Positions 54,101 through 64,000 of a stretch of 64,000 bases of DNA are shown here, piece after piece (position 1 is the stretch's first letter; every line of letters starts with the position of its first letter). Below the pieces are notes generated by a model. It had not been told where the DNA came from. It worked only from the letters and a program-made list of their open reading frames with translations, and searched no databases. This DNA comes from Vitis vinifera (taxonomy: Eukaryota; Streptophyta; Magnoliopsida; Vitales; Vitaceae), in NCBI RefSeq assembly GCF_030704535.1, contig NC_081810.1, positions 868,501 through 932,500 of the forward strand, given 5' to 3'. A program made the translations under genes and the position numbers.

Positions 54101-57100
54101 TTCTGCTAGATGTCAACTTTTTCCCTCCATTTCTCACGAAAGAGCCTTACCCCACATACACCTTTAGAGTGATTTCTTTACCAGATGCTAGCTTTTGAGA
54201 ACATATATGACGCAAAGTGTTACTCTGTGGGTCTTCCGGTCTATATGGGATTTTGTTTTCTGCACATTTATATGAGTTGTATAACTCAGAAGATACTAGA
54301 CTTTAGCTACTAACAAGTATCTATAGTATGGTCATGAAGTCATATATATGTTATATTATTTTTATTTTCTAGTTGCTCATATGAAAGAGTTGAAGATCGT
54401 GACATAGACATACTAACTTTCGAGTGAAATGGAGTGTCCGTTTCAACTTCCTAAACCTATCAATAGGAAAAATGAGCTCCCAAAACTCTTTTGAATCCAA
54501 AATGGAATGTTGGTCAGAGCATGTCAAATGGGCTAAGAGAATAAGCTTATTCAATGAAAGTCCATTTTTCATGAAGTTCCTTTTCTTTGAAAGCTGGAAG
54601 GAGAGCGATAGGCAAATCACTTTTTCTGTAAGCACCAAATTTCATTGTTTTATTGTACTAAAACTTGATTGAATCTTTAAATATGCCTGAAGTCCCTCAA
54701 AAACTCTTGTTAATCAACCAAACTTTCTTTCAAAATTTTATTTTAGTAGCAAAGCTGCTTTCCCCCCAAAACTTAGTAGATGTGCTAATTAGCACTCAAA
54801 AGCTCTTGTGGATATAGTCCTAGATTAGACCTGGATGAAGTTTTGTATGTGTGACTGCTTTCATGATGGCTATTTGTGTTTTTCCTCTCAGTCGAGTTGT
54901 AGAAGCTGCTCCACATAAAGTGATTGTGCTCCCTGCAATTGGAACAGATGTAGATGTTCAATTAAGAGAACAAGATTTATCATGGAAAGATTTCCTTTCC
55001 CATGCTGATCATCTTCCAAGGTAATGCAAACACCTTTGGTGTTAGTTGTTTTGCTGGAATAAGTATGCTTGTGATTGATGGACGTGTCTATAAATCCCAT
55101 CTAAGACTGAAGTTGTGTTTTTGTTTGTGTAGCACTCAATTTGAATAGTTTCTTGCAGACTTCCTATATGTATTATATACTGGACTGACAATTTTTTTGA
55201 CATTTTTTCACAGACCGAATAACTACTCACCTGTCTATCAACCAATAGATGCTGTGACTAATATCCTCTTTTCATCTGGAACCACAGGTGCAGATTACCT
55301 AAACATGAAAGTTCTTGTTTGCTCTACTCTGGTATTTCCTATTACGAATATCAAATGATTTCCTCTCTCTTGACTTTCAACAGGAGATCCTAAAGCTATT
55401 CCATGGACTCAAGTTTCTCCAATTAGATCTTCTGCTGATGCATGGGCACAGATCAATATTCAAGTTGGAGATGTCTTCTGCTGGCCAACAAATCTAGGAT
55501 GGGTGATGGGACCTACTATACTTTATGCATCATTTCTAACTGGTGCAGCTCTAGCTCTCTATCATGGATCTCCTCTTGACCGTGGCTTTGGAAAGTTTGT
55601 TCAGGTGAATCCCTCAACACTTATTTAAAAGTTGCCCCATTGATCTATTTGACTAGGCCATATCTGGTTGGCAGGAACCACGAATTCCATTCTGATTCAA
55701 TTCTTGATTCCAATGTTTGGAATACATTACCGAGAAGGGAAATCCTACTTGTTCCTCCTATAATTGCCTCAACCCCCCACCCACTGTCTAATATTTTGTT
55801 TCTGCTAGAGGAGGGAAAATTGTTGTTTCCATGTCTATGGAAATCATATAAAAAGCAAGAGAGGAAATCATATAGGAGCGAAGCTTATTTGGAGTGCATG
55901 ATATACATTGTGGGCCCGAATGATACAAGCTTAAGCTTTTGGGACGATTGGTTGTCTAACACGGTAGTACAACCTCATTTAAGAGGAGGTCATGTGTTTG
56001 AATCTAACCACGTATTTATTTCCCCAACTTTATTAAACCCATGTGTAAGCTCAAAAAAGAGGCTACTCATGAGGGAGGGTGTTGGAGTGTATGATATACA
56101 TTGTGGCCCCAAATCCTACAAGTTTAGGCTTTTAGAAAAATTGGTTGTTTAACACAACTGCTTGGCATCTAAAACTCCAGGAAATGTTTTAGTGAAGTCC
56201 ATAATTCCTGAGCACCATTTTCTTTTCTCCACTCAAGTCCATTTGCATCCAAACATTGGAAACTTGGAATGGGAACTACACAATCTGATCCTTGATTCCA
56301 ATTATGATTCCTGGCTCTCCATTCTGATTCCAAATGACCTTATGAGTGGTACAATTCTTACACTATGTTATTTTAAGAAAAATGTTCTCATTAAGTATGT
56401 TGGTCTTGGGTGTGCTTTCTTTCAAAATGCTATTTGAATCAGATTCTTACTTATCTCTGGACATTGACGAGAAAGTAAAACTTTCTAATATAATCATTGG
56501 CTGGCCCTGCTCTGGGTGTGTGTGTCTCTCTCTTTTAAAACTCTGAAATATGTTTTTGTCATTATATTCAAATAAAGTTGGTACCAATTCTATGTAGCTT
56601 TTGGATTGAAGGATAGCTCATCCAGAACTGTTAATACTAGTTCATTTCAAACATGATGAAACTTCTTGTTTGCAGGCCTACCTTCTTCATCACCAATGAA
56701 AGAAATTAACCTTAATTTGCTCTATCTGTCATGTATGTTCAGGATGCGGGAGTAACTGTCTTGGGTACAGTTCCAAGCCTAGTGAAGACTTGGAAAAATA
56801 CAGGATGCATGGAAGGCTTAGATTGGACAAAGATAAAGTAATCATCTTATTGAACTTCAATAGTTTTGTCAATTTTTATAGTATTTCCAAAAAATGAAGT
56901 TACAAGTATATCAATCTATGCAGGTCGTTTGCTTCCACTGGAGAAACATCCAATGTTGATGACGACCTTTGGCTTTCTTCAAGGGCTTATTACAAACCCA
57001 TTATTGAATGTTGTGGAGGCACAGAGCTTGCTTCAAGCTACATCCAAGGAAGCGTGTTGCAACCTCAAGCTTTTGGAACTTTTAGCACTGCTGCAATGAC

Positions 57101-58837
57101 AACAGGCTTTGTCATTCTTGATGAAAATGGTGTTCCCTATGTAAGACCATTAACTAGCAGTTGTTTAATTGGTTCTACTCCTCCAAAATTGTTCCACTTT
57201 CCATGCTGGTTTGATAACTATATGGAAGGGTGCTGCACTTTTTCAACTTTTTGGACAAAATGGTTGCATCACCTCTGTACTGTAATTGGCTATCAGTCGG
57301 CACTTGCTTTAGTTTTTTTGCAGAAGTGAAAACAATTTTGGAGGAAACAAACATACCATCCTAGGGTGTTTATATTTAAACATATGTGATCAACTATGTG
57401 ACAGCCAGACGATCAACCTTGTGTTGGTGAAGTGGGTTTGTTCCCTCTAATCATGGGAGCAACTGATTGGTTACTAAATGCTGACCATGAGGAGGTCTAC
57501 TTCAAGGGAATGCCAATGTACAAAGGAATGGTATGCTGATTTGAACAGTGCTTATTTGTGTATTTCTGGAAAAATACAATTTACATTCAGATATGACCAT
57601 AACTGTACACATTGCTACAACTTGCCAATTCCAAAAGCACAGCTCTTCCAAATATCATGTTAGTCATCTTGTATTTTGTTGTTGACTAACCACCCATGTT
57701 ATACAATAAACAAATTCACAAGGAACAACTCTATAGAATATTTTGTTTGTTCTGAAGAGTTCATTAAACTTTAGTGATTATATAATTATTAAGCAAACCC
57801 TAATACACAAATATTGAATTAGTGATTAAAAGTGATATTGCAAGTGTTCTTACACAAATTCATATACATATACATCGGCAGCACCTCAGGAGACATGGGG
57901 ACATCATTAAGAGGACTGTAGGAGGCTATTTTGTTGTACAAGGCAGAGCTGATGACACCATGAATCTTGGGGGCATCAAGGTACCACATTCTTCTCAGTC
58001 CTTTCTCTCTTTTGTAAGTGCTCATGATGTAAGTTACAAGCTTACTCAATAGCCAATGAGCCTGCCATATGCCACAAGGTAGACATGAAAAGTATGAACT
58101 AAGAAAGAATTTAAAGATGTGGTTTGTTCAATCTAATAGACAAAGAATACTTCCTTGGATTCTGTGTTTACGCAATGAGTTTGAAGTTCACATAGTCCTC
58201 AATTTTAATTTTAAATGTAGGTATTTACTTAAATAGTTCATAAACACAACCTAAAACTGTCTTTTTTTGTGATATGCAGACAAGTTCAGTTGAAATTGAA
58301 CGTGTGTGTGACAAGGCTGATGAAAGTGTTTTGGAAAGTGCTGCAATTAGTACTGCACCACTAAATGGTGGTCCAGAACTGTTGGTTGTATTTGTGGTAC
58401 TGAAGAAAGGATATGATTGTGAACCCAATGAACTGAAGATGAAATTCTCAAAAGCCATACAGCGGAACCTTAACCCTTTGTTTAAGGTAATGCCCTCTCT
58501 TTGATTTCCCTTTGGTGAATGATATTCCCTTGCAGTTGAACTCAGGGGTTATTTAACTCATGCTGCTATCAAACTGATTGAATCCCTGAATTCTGAATTA
58601 AAATGGAGTGGTATCACTATATTCGACTGTAATAAGTGATTAAAACCATCCATTTCTAGATGTTTGAGTGCATGATCATTTTGAGTTGATGAGTATGATG
58701 CAAACTGATTGACTGATTGACAGGTGAACTTTGTTAAGATTGTCCCCGAGTTTCCTCGAACTGCTTCTAACAAGATACTGAGGCGAGTTTTGAGGGACCA
58801 AATTAAGCATGAGCTTTCAGTTCGGAGTAGAATTTAA
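51185..58837 (+). CDS. AAE18: Acyl-activating enzyme (AAE17/18 type), probably peroxisomal, intact copy
   Basis: Fourteen exons: 51185-51453, 52504-52633, 52713-52972, 53131-53332, 54027-54067, 54892-55020, 55214-55287, 55384-55604, 56743-56837, 56924-57140, 57405-57530, 57882-57980, 58280-58486, 58724-58837. They total 2184 nt, or 727 aa, the size of Arabidopsis AAE17/18. Landmarks are [20 protein letters not shown] at the N-terminus, [17 protein letters not shown], the AMP-binding motif SSGTTGDPKA (364-373), [13 protein letters not shown], and [20 protein letters not shown] with the catalytic-loop [13 protein letters not shown]. The C-terminus SRI resembles a type 1 peroxisome signal. The family adenylates a carboxylic acid and forms its CoA thioester; AAE18 has been linked to 2,4-DB and auxin-precursor metabolism. 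An in-frame upstream ATG at 51098 (ACCATGG context) would add 29 residues. Confidence 0.93.
55887..56154 (+). mobile_element. TRIM retroelement in AAE intron 8, right unit
   Basis: The counterpart of 45593-45866. The first terminal repeat is about 55887-55961 and the second 56080-56154 (TGTTGGAGTGTATGATATAC to TTTAACA). The primer-binding site has decayed to CGGTAGTACAA. The same intron position in both units shows that the insertion predates the duplication. Confidence 0.75.
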
Positions 58838-59029
58838 AGCAACATCATCAATTGTTTGTGGGTGTGATATGAACTTTTGAGAGATGTATGATTAGATTAT
58901 CCTAAAGGTCAGTGTGTCAATGTTACTAATAAGACATGTATTTTTTATAATTATAATAATGATCTATCATCATCATTATATTATCAATGAAGTGAAGGCA
59001 GGATGTAGCTTGCCTTTTCTGTTTGGTTG

Positions 59030-59520
59030 GTAAGAATGTTGTATGCTTAGCTAGCTTATTTTCTTGGAAAGACTTCTTAGAACAGAGCCTGGAAAGGCTA
59101 GGGAAACAAATGGATTACTGAAGTTCCCCAATTTGATGCTTGCTAGCTTTGATATGTTATGTATTACCAACCCCACTGACCTCCTCCAGTATCACCCAGT
59201 ACTCATCACCACTTGTGGTTGCCAAGCTAAGAAAGCTCTGTTCCTGGTTGTAGCTTGAAGCTAAGTTCATTTCTGGAAATGTTGCAGCAGCAACTCTTTC
59301 TCTTCACCTAACAGTTCACAAATGGTTCTAGGCTTTGCTGCTATAAAACTTTGGATTAGACATGGATGCCCATATCAAATTACATGTGATTATAGATGGA
59401 AACAGGTACAAACAACTTGGATTCTCGTCTTCCTTAACATGTTCTCACACACAACCATCATGCTGGGTTGTTTATTCTTCTTATTATTTGTATTATTACT
59501 AGAGAAGTAGAGTCAAAGCG
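59030..59520. other. Spacer after the duplication, containing one copy of a dispersed direct repeat
   Basis: The segment 59137-59376 recurs at 63436-63672. No coding sequence is evident; the short frames here have no family similarity. It forms the 3' flank of the minus-strand dioxygenase gene. Confidence 0.5.
59137..59376 (+). repeat. 235-240 bp direct repeat, copy A
   Basis: It shares with 63436-63672 long identical stretches such as ATGTATTACCAACCCCACTG, CTCATCACCACTTGTGGTTG and AAATGTTGCAGCAGCAACTC. The copies have the same orientation and lie about 4.3 kb apart. Confidence 0.9.
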
Positions 59521-60733
59521 TCATATCTTTGCAAATTCAACAGTGTTCTTCCCATCATGTGCCTTCCTGAAGAAGTGCTTCACATAATCTGAGTAGAGAA
59601 CTTGCTTGTACAGTGGTTCCTCTCCTCCCTCAAGCAACTCTGGCAAAGGACCGATGACCTCGCTTGGCCTTGGGTTCACAAAGATTGGAACTGACACCCT
59701 GTTGCTGCTCCCATTGGCAATGACACGGTGCTCAACGCTCTTGTATCGTCCATTGCTCATTATCTGTAGGGCATCGCCAATGTTGATCACAAGCGATCCC
59801 CTTATAGGTGGAACATGAACCCAGGTATCATGAACTCCCTTCACATAGAGGCCACCAATGTCATCTTGGAGGAGGACAGTGAGGGTTGAAACATCAGAGT
59901 GTCGCCCTACTCCCACTGTCAGTTCAGGATTAGGACAAATCGGGTAGTAGTTAAGGTTAATCCTCATTGAACCCATCAAGAGAGACTCTTTCTTTTCATC
60001 AATTTCCTTCACATTTAGCCTCCTCATCAGCACATCCAGCAGCTGCCTGATGACTAGCTCAGACCTCTTCATATACTCCAGTGCTTGATCCCTGAAAAGG
60101 CATAATTAAAACAATTAGTTAGGCCCTTCTAAACTCAAAACCTGAGTTTTGTTTACGATAATGATGATAAACTAGATTACTCATTTTGCATGTGTGCATG
60201 AAGGCCATAGTTTTCTATTATCATTACTTGCATACACTAGGCCACAGTGCAGAAGCCTCATCCTCTGAGACATAGAAGAGACTAAGATAATCTTTCCACT
60301 CCAAGCTCTTCTCTGCCTGAGGAGTAAAGCTTGTCCCGAACCTCACACTGTTACTATTAGAATTCTCCTTCGAGTACTTCTTCTTCTCCTCTCCAGGCAA
60401 CGCAAAGAACCGATGAGTTGCCTCCTTCACATCCTCAAGTACACCAATGGGGACTCCATGATTAACAACCTGGAAGAACCCCCACTTCTCAGCTGCATCA
60501 CATATCAGTTCAGCCACCTTTGGATCATCCAAACCTGCCATATCGATCACTGGTATGCACTTTTCACATACTACTTTGCTTGCATCAATCCTCTCTTCAG
60601 GGGGTTGGATGAACTGCTTGGGAAGGGATGGAAGCTTCATTTCTGAGAGACCCTTTACTCCATGGCCTTGGTTCACAACAAAGTCAGTGATATCCCATGA
60701 GTTGGTGGCTGATACCACCATTGTTGGAGCCAT
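59521..60733 (-). CDS. F6'H1: 2-oxoglutarate/Fe(II) dioxygenase, feruloyl-CoA 6'-hydroxylase type
   Basis: Two exons (60733-60228 and 60091-59521) total 1077 nt, or 358 aa. The N-terminal DIOX_N domain includes [14 protein letters not shown] and [12 protein letters not shown]. The C-terminal jelly roll has the iron-binding triad His233, Asp235 ([11 protein letters not shown]) and His290 (SVEHRV), and the 2-oxoglutarate pair Arg300 and Ser302 (NRVSVPIF). [30 protein letters not shown] and the C-terminus [12 protein letters not shown] are close to Arabidopsis F6'H1. That enzyme ortho-hydroxylates feruloyl-CoA, the committed step to scopoletin and related coumarins, in the cytosol. Substrate choice (feruloyl- or p-coumaroyl-CoA) cannot be read from sequence. 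The intron 60227-60092 is GT-AG. Confidence 0.9.
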
Positions 60734-60802
60734 CTCCGGAGCAGAAAGGGCCTGAGGAGAGGTGGTGGTGGGTGGTGGTGTAATTCCATCCCATGCAACA
60801 AG

Positions 60803-60810
60803 TATTTATA
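60803..60810 (-). promoter_or_regulatory. TATA box of the dioxygenase gene
   Basis: TATAAATA on the minus strand lies 70 nt upstream of the start codon at 60733, implying a short leader of about 40 nt. A GGTGGTGGTG-like run (60761-60778 as read on plus) sits in the leader. Confidence 0.7.
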
Positions 60811-60814
60811 CGGT

Positions 60815-61200
60815 TTTTTTTTTCTTCAAAGAATGTAGCATAGCTTCTTTAATTTGATTGCATTTTGCATGCCTTCCATGGAAACTGCATTAAGCTTCAT
60901 GTTTGTCAATTGATGACTTGATGATCTTGATTTCATCATTTACGATCATGACATGTTACCCAACATCAGACCGTCCAAATTTTGATCAACATAATGGTAT
61001 GAAATATGGGGGGTTGGTGCCAAGGGGGTTGGTGCCAAAGGGGTTGGTGCACATTAAGAAGGATGAATTGCATGTATATGTCTATATATATATAATACAT
61101 ATTCATAGTTGTGGCATGTAAAATGCAATTGATTTTGGGGTGGTGACTTCATCATCCAAGCAATGGCTAACTAATTTGAATTTTCTTTTTCCTTGGGTTG
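60815..61200. other. Upstream region of the dioxygenase gene
   Basis: No coding sequence. A short threefold repeat of GGGGTTGGTGC(C/A) occurs at 61010-61055. A TATATATATA run lies at 61083-61094. Confidence 0.4.
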
Positions 61201-61209
61201 AGTTTCTGC

Positions 61210-62835
61210 ATTTATGAACTTTTTTTAATATATATATATTGATGATGGTAAAAAATAAATTTCAAATTCGGAATCATAGTTGAGTAGTTGTAGTAAGAAA
61301 TGTTAAGAGTAGTTTTCAGAGCCTTAAGAGCACCCAGAGAGGCTGGGATTTTACCTGAGAGTTGGTTGTTTGACGAGTCTAATAAAGTGTAGATATCAAG
61401 GTTGTGGGTAGAGAGACCTTGCTTGGACTTATTCCAATTCACTATCAAGTCGTTAAGCTCCTGAGAGACTTCGCCTTCGTATCTTTCTGATGGGGCCACC
61501 ACTACTACATAGCTTATTGAATTAATGGAGAATGATGTGGGGAAAAATGATGCGGGGAAATCCGGTGTCTCAATCATTCCAGTAAAATTGCCAAACCCTT
61601 CTGGGATTCCTCCAGTGAGGTTGTTTTTTGAGACGTCAAGAATTTGGAGATTACTGAGATAGGAAAGAGTTTGAGGGATTGAACCTTGGAGGGTGTTGTT
61701 GCTTAGGCTCAAAAATCGCAGGTTGGAGAGTTGGGAAAGAAAACTTGGAAATTCACCTGGAATATTGTTGTCCCAGAAAACTTGTTTCTACCCAATGCAA
61801 GAATTTTGATTTCTCGAGAAAATGTGGTTGGAAGCTCTCCCGAGAACTCATTGGAAGAGAAATCGATGTAAGTCAGCCTGCCTTGAGGGTCAAACGCTGG
61901 GAAAGCGTTGCCAGATAATTTGTTTCCAGACAGGTCCAACCATAGTAGTTCGGGAATCTGTGAGATGGATGGAGGAATAAGCCCGGAGAAGTTGTTCCCT
62001 GCCAACATAAGAATCCTCAGCTCCTTTGCATCTCCAATGTTTTCGGGCAGCTCCCCAAAGAAATGGTTCCGTGAGAGAGCAAGCATCAACAGACGACTTT
62101 GAGAAAAAAGGCAAGTTGAAAGAGAACCTCTAAGTTCATCATCTGATAGAATCTCCCCCAGAAGTTTCATTTCAACAAGCCACTGTGGGAATTCTCCTTT
62201 CTGAGCTGGTTCTCACTCAAAACCAGAGAAACTAGTCTCTTTAGTGTAGAAATCCAATGTGGGATTTCTCCTGCAAGACCACAGGATTTCATAGATAATT
62301 GATGCAGCATGCTCTTTGGCGCTATTTTCAAACTGTTATTCCAACTATAAGATGGTTTCCTCCAAGAAACAAGTCCATGAGGCCATCCAAATCAAACAAC
62401 CAAGATGGAATTTCTCCGGTGAGCGAGTTGTTCTCCAGGTCAAGTATTTCCAACTTTCTCAGTTTCTCCATCGACCAGGGGATTCCGCCAGTCAGCTTGT
62501 TGTTCCTCAACGACAGACAGAAGATGTTGGATGAGTTTCCAATGCCAGCCAGGATTTCCATGGATAAATCATTGCGACTCAAGTCCAATACTTCTAACTC
62601 TTTCAAATTCAAAACAGAAGTAGGAATACCACCTGAAAATTTGTTCCCTTGAAGTGACAGATGCTTCAACTTTGTGAGGTTTCCAATTTCTTCAAGGATT
62701 TTTCCATTCAGAAAATGATTATAAGACAACTTTACAACCCTCAAGTTCTTAAGAGTGGCCACTTCAGGACTCACGACTTCCATGGAGAAAATTATTACTC
62801 AAATCCAGATACTGAAGATGCTGCATGCAATTTTC
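61210..62835 (-). pseudogene. Leucine-rich-repeat receptor-like protein (RLP) pseudogene
   Basis: On the minus strand, LRR units follow one another in shifting frames: LQYLDLSNNFL, LKHLSLQGNKFSGGIPTSVL, LEILDLENNSLTGEIPSWLF, LRILMLAGNNFSGLIPPSIS, LTYIDFSSNEFSGELP and LQILDVSKNNLTGGIPEGFG. At least four frameshifts break it, near 62780, 62345, 62190 and 61765. It lacks an N-terminal signal region and ends within the last LRRs (ASLGALKALKTTLNISY) without the transmembrane segment and cytoplasmic tail of an RLP. The island-like segment ETPDFPASFF, about 30 residues into the last frame, is typical of extracellular LRR receptors (defence or development). It is not functional as read. Confidence 0.85.
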
Positions 62836-62839
62836 AGAA

Positions 62840-63435
62840 TTATTATTAAAGATTAAAAAAAGATTATTTAAAATTTTCGATATAAATAAAAAGATATTAT
62901 AAATGTTTGTCATTTATTTGTATGAAAAGGTACTATTTTATTTATATTTAAAAAGTTAAAAAAAAATGAAAAAAAAAATCACTTAAAATAATTTTTTATT
63001 TAAAATTATATATAATCAAGGAGACAAAGTGGGACAAAAATCATACCCAAATCCACCCCAAACTCGTTTTGAATTTTTGAGAAGTTTCCAAACTCATTTT
63101 CAACTTGTTTATCTTCATTTCAAACTTTGTTCACCATAGGGAGGGATGAATAATAATAATAAAATAAAAACATACTCAATTGCCATTCTACATAAGGTGA
63201 AACAAAACAAGGGTAGCGTAATATCATTAACGTAGAACCACTTTAAACCAATTTTATTATGACTCTAATTAATCTATCTAATGAGGAAAAAGTTTTTTGT
63301 TTCCACTTCCACTAATTTTGATGTATTGGTTCCCTTGGAATTTTTTTATTTTTTATTCCCATACCTAGGGATCAAAACTAAAAACCTCAATAAGTTATTT
63401 TTTATTTCCTTTCTAATTTGACTTAAAAGGGTTTG
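62840..63435. other. AT-rich intergenic region, nothing recognised
   Basis: No coding sequence or clear repeat structure is visible. The sequence upstream of the RLP relic shows no promoter or signal-peptide exon. Confidence 0.4.
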
Positions 63436-63672
63436 GTGATTGCTAGCTTTGATATCTTATGTATTACCAACCCCACTGACCTAGCTCCTCCAGTATCACT
63501 CAGTACTCATCACCACTTGTGGTTGCCAAGATAAGAAAGCTCTGTTCCTGATTGTAGCTTGAAGCTAAGTTCATTTCTAGAAATGTTGCAGCAGCAACTC
63601 TTTCTCTTCACCTAACAGTCCATAAATGGTTCTACGCTTTGCTGTTGTGAAACTTTGGATTAGACATAGATG
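63436..63672 (+). repeat. 235-240 bp direct repeat, copy B
   Basis: The partner of 59137-59376, with scattered substitutions and a 4-nt insertion (TAGC near 63483). Its end at AAACTTTGGATTAGACATAGA matches copy A. Confidence 0.9.
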
Positions 63673-64000
63673 TAAAATATTTACATAATCATATAGATTA
63701 ATCAGACATGATTACAAACTAATAATAGGAAATCACTATAAAAAACATATCTGTTTGAGTCATCATAACAAACCGTGATTGATTGTTGCAATCAAGTCTT
63801 CTTCTTTATGATTTTGATAACAATTATGGTATCTCAATGGAAAAACAAAAAAACCATTTTTATCTAGATTAAAGGAGGGACTTAGCATAACTCAAATTGA
63901 GTTTTCATTGGACCCTCCCATAATGGGCTTCAATGAGACTCATAGCATATACTTGCCACTCAACTGAACTTCTACTCAAAAAAATGCAAAACTCAATCCA
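63673..64000. other. Right-edge intergenic sequence
   Basis: No gene is seen. The final 100 nt (GGACCCTCCCATAATGGGCT, GAGACTCATAGC) resemble the LTR-like debris found at the start of each tandem unit (for example GAGACTCATAGC near 49302), so a related decayed element probably lies here. Confidence 0.35.

Larger units (their letters stand above)
48826..59029 (+). repeat. Tandem segmental duplication, right unit (about 10.2 kb)
   Basis: The second copy of the unit, in the same orientation and contiguous with the left one. Exons are nearly identical; introns show many substitutions and small indels. The first 500 nt, between the left AAE gene and the small-gene copy, hold LTR-like debris around GTGATATCCCACATTGATTA (about 49023-49320), also present and equally decayed at about 38755-39130. 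Confidence 0.9.

Noticed and set aside
54369-54672. Frames on both strands in AAE intron 5, right unit
   Set aside because: They lie in an intron, are not open in the left unit, and show no domain.

Overview
This is nuclear DNA from a eudicot plant. It is AT-rich, with intron-split genes, long AT-rich spacers and many small transposon relics. Gene structures and the protein variants read here look most like grapevine (Vitis), but that assignment is inference and no search was run. I rebuilt the exon structures by hand from splice sites, frame continuity and remembered family alignments.

Layout, left to right. (1) 27-712 (-): 5' end of an IQ-motif calmodulin-binding protein (IQM family), running off the left edge. 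(2) About 1.8-14 kb: gene-poor and AT-rich. It holds two tandem long foldback elements (4.5-6.05 kb), a GC-richer island of unclear meaning (7.25-7.75 kb), a 1.5-kb foldback element packed with perfect 30-31 bp palindromes (8.77-10.28 kb), and a tRNA-derived SINE with exact target-site duplications (12.07-12.25 kb). (3) 14305-18034 (-): TAF7, a TFIID subunit, whose last intron has every hallmark of a minor-spliceosome AT-AC (U12) intron. (4) 20056-24507 (+): an SC35-like SR splicing factor (SCL33/SCL30A type) with a GAAG-rich tract in the intron that splits its RRM. (5) About 26.6-33.1 kb (+): a secreted, probably GPI-anchored GH17 beta-1,3-glucanase with an X8/CBM43 module; its second intron carries a nuclear insertion of mitochondrial DNA that includes the start of cob. 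(6) 33902-37081 (+): COP10, an E2-like photomorphogenesis repressor without the catalytic Cys, with a degenerate tandem repeat in intron 1.

(7) 38.6-59.0 kb: a tandem duplication of a roughly 10.2-kb unit. Each unit holds a small unknown basic-protein gene followed by a 14-exon acyl-activating enzyme gene (AAE17/18 type). The two units have decayed reciprocally. The left unit keeps the small gene intact but has a 2-nt frameshift in the AAE gene. The right unit has an intact AAE gene but a 1-nt frameshift in the small gene. Both carry the same TRIM retroelement in AAE intron 8, so that insertion predates the duplication. (8) 59521-60733 (-): a 2-oxoglutarate/Fe(II) dioxygenase of the feruloyl-CoA 6'-hydroxylase type (coumarin synthesis). 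(9) 61.2-62.85 kb (-): a frameshifted receptor-like-protein (LRR) pseudogene. A direct repeat of about 235 bp brackets items 8 and 9.

The genes do not form a pathway. They are independent housekeeping, RNA-processing, light-signalling, cell-wall and specialised-metabolism genes. The strongest leads are the AT-AC intron in TAF7, the reciprocal gene decay in the tandem duplication, and the palindrome-array foldback element.
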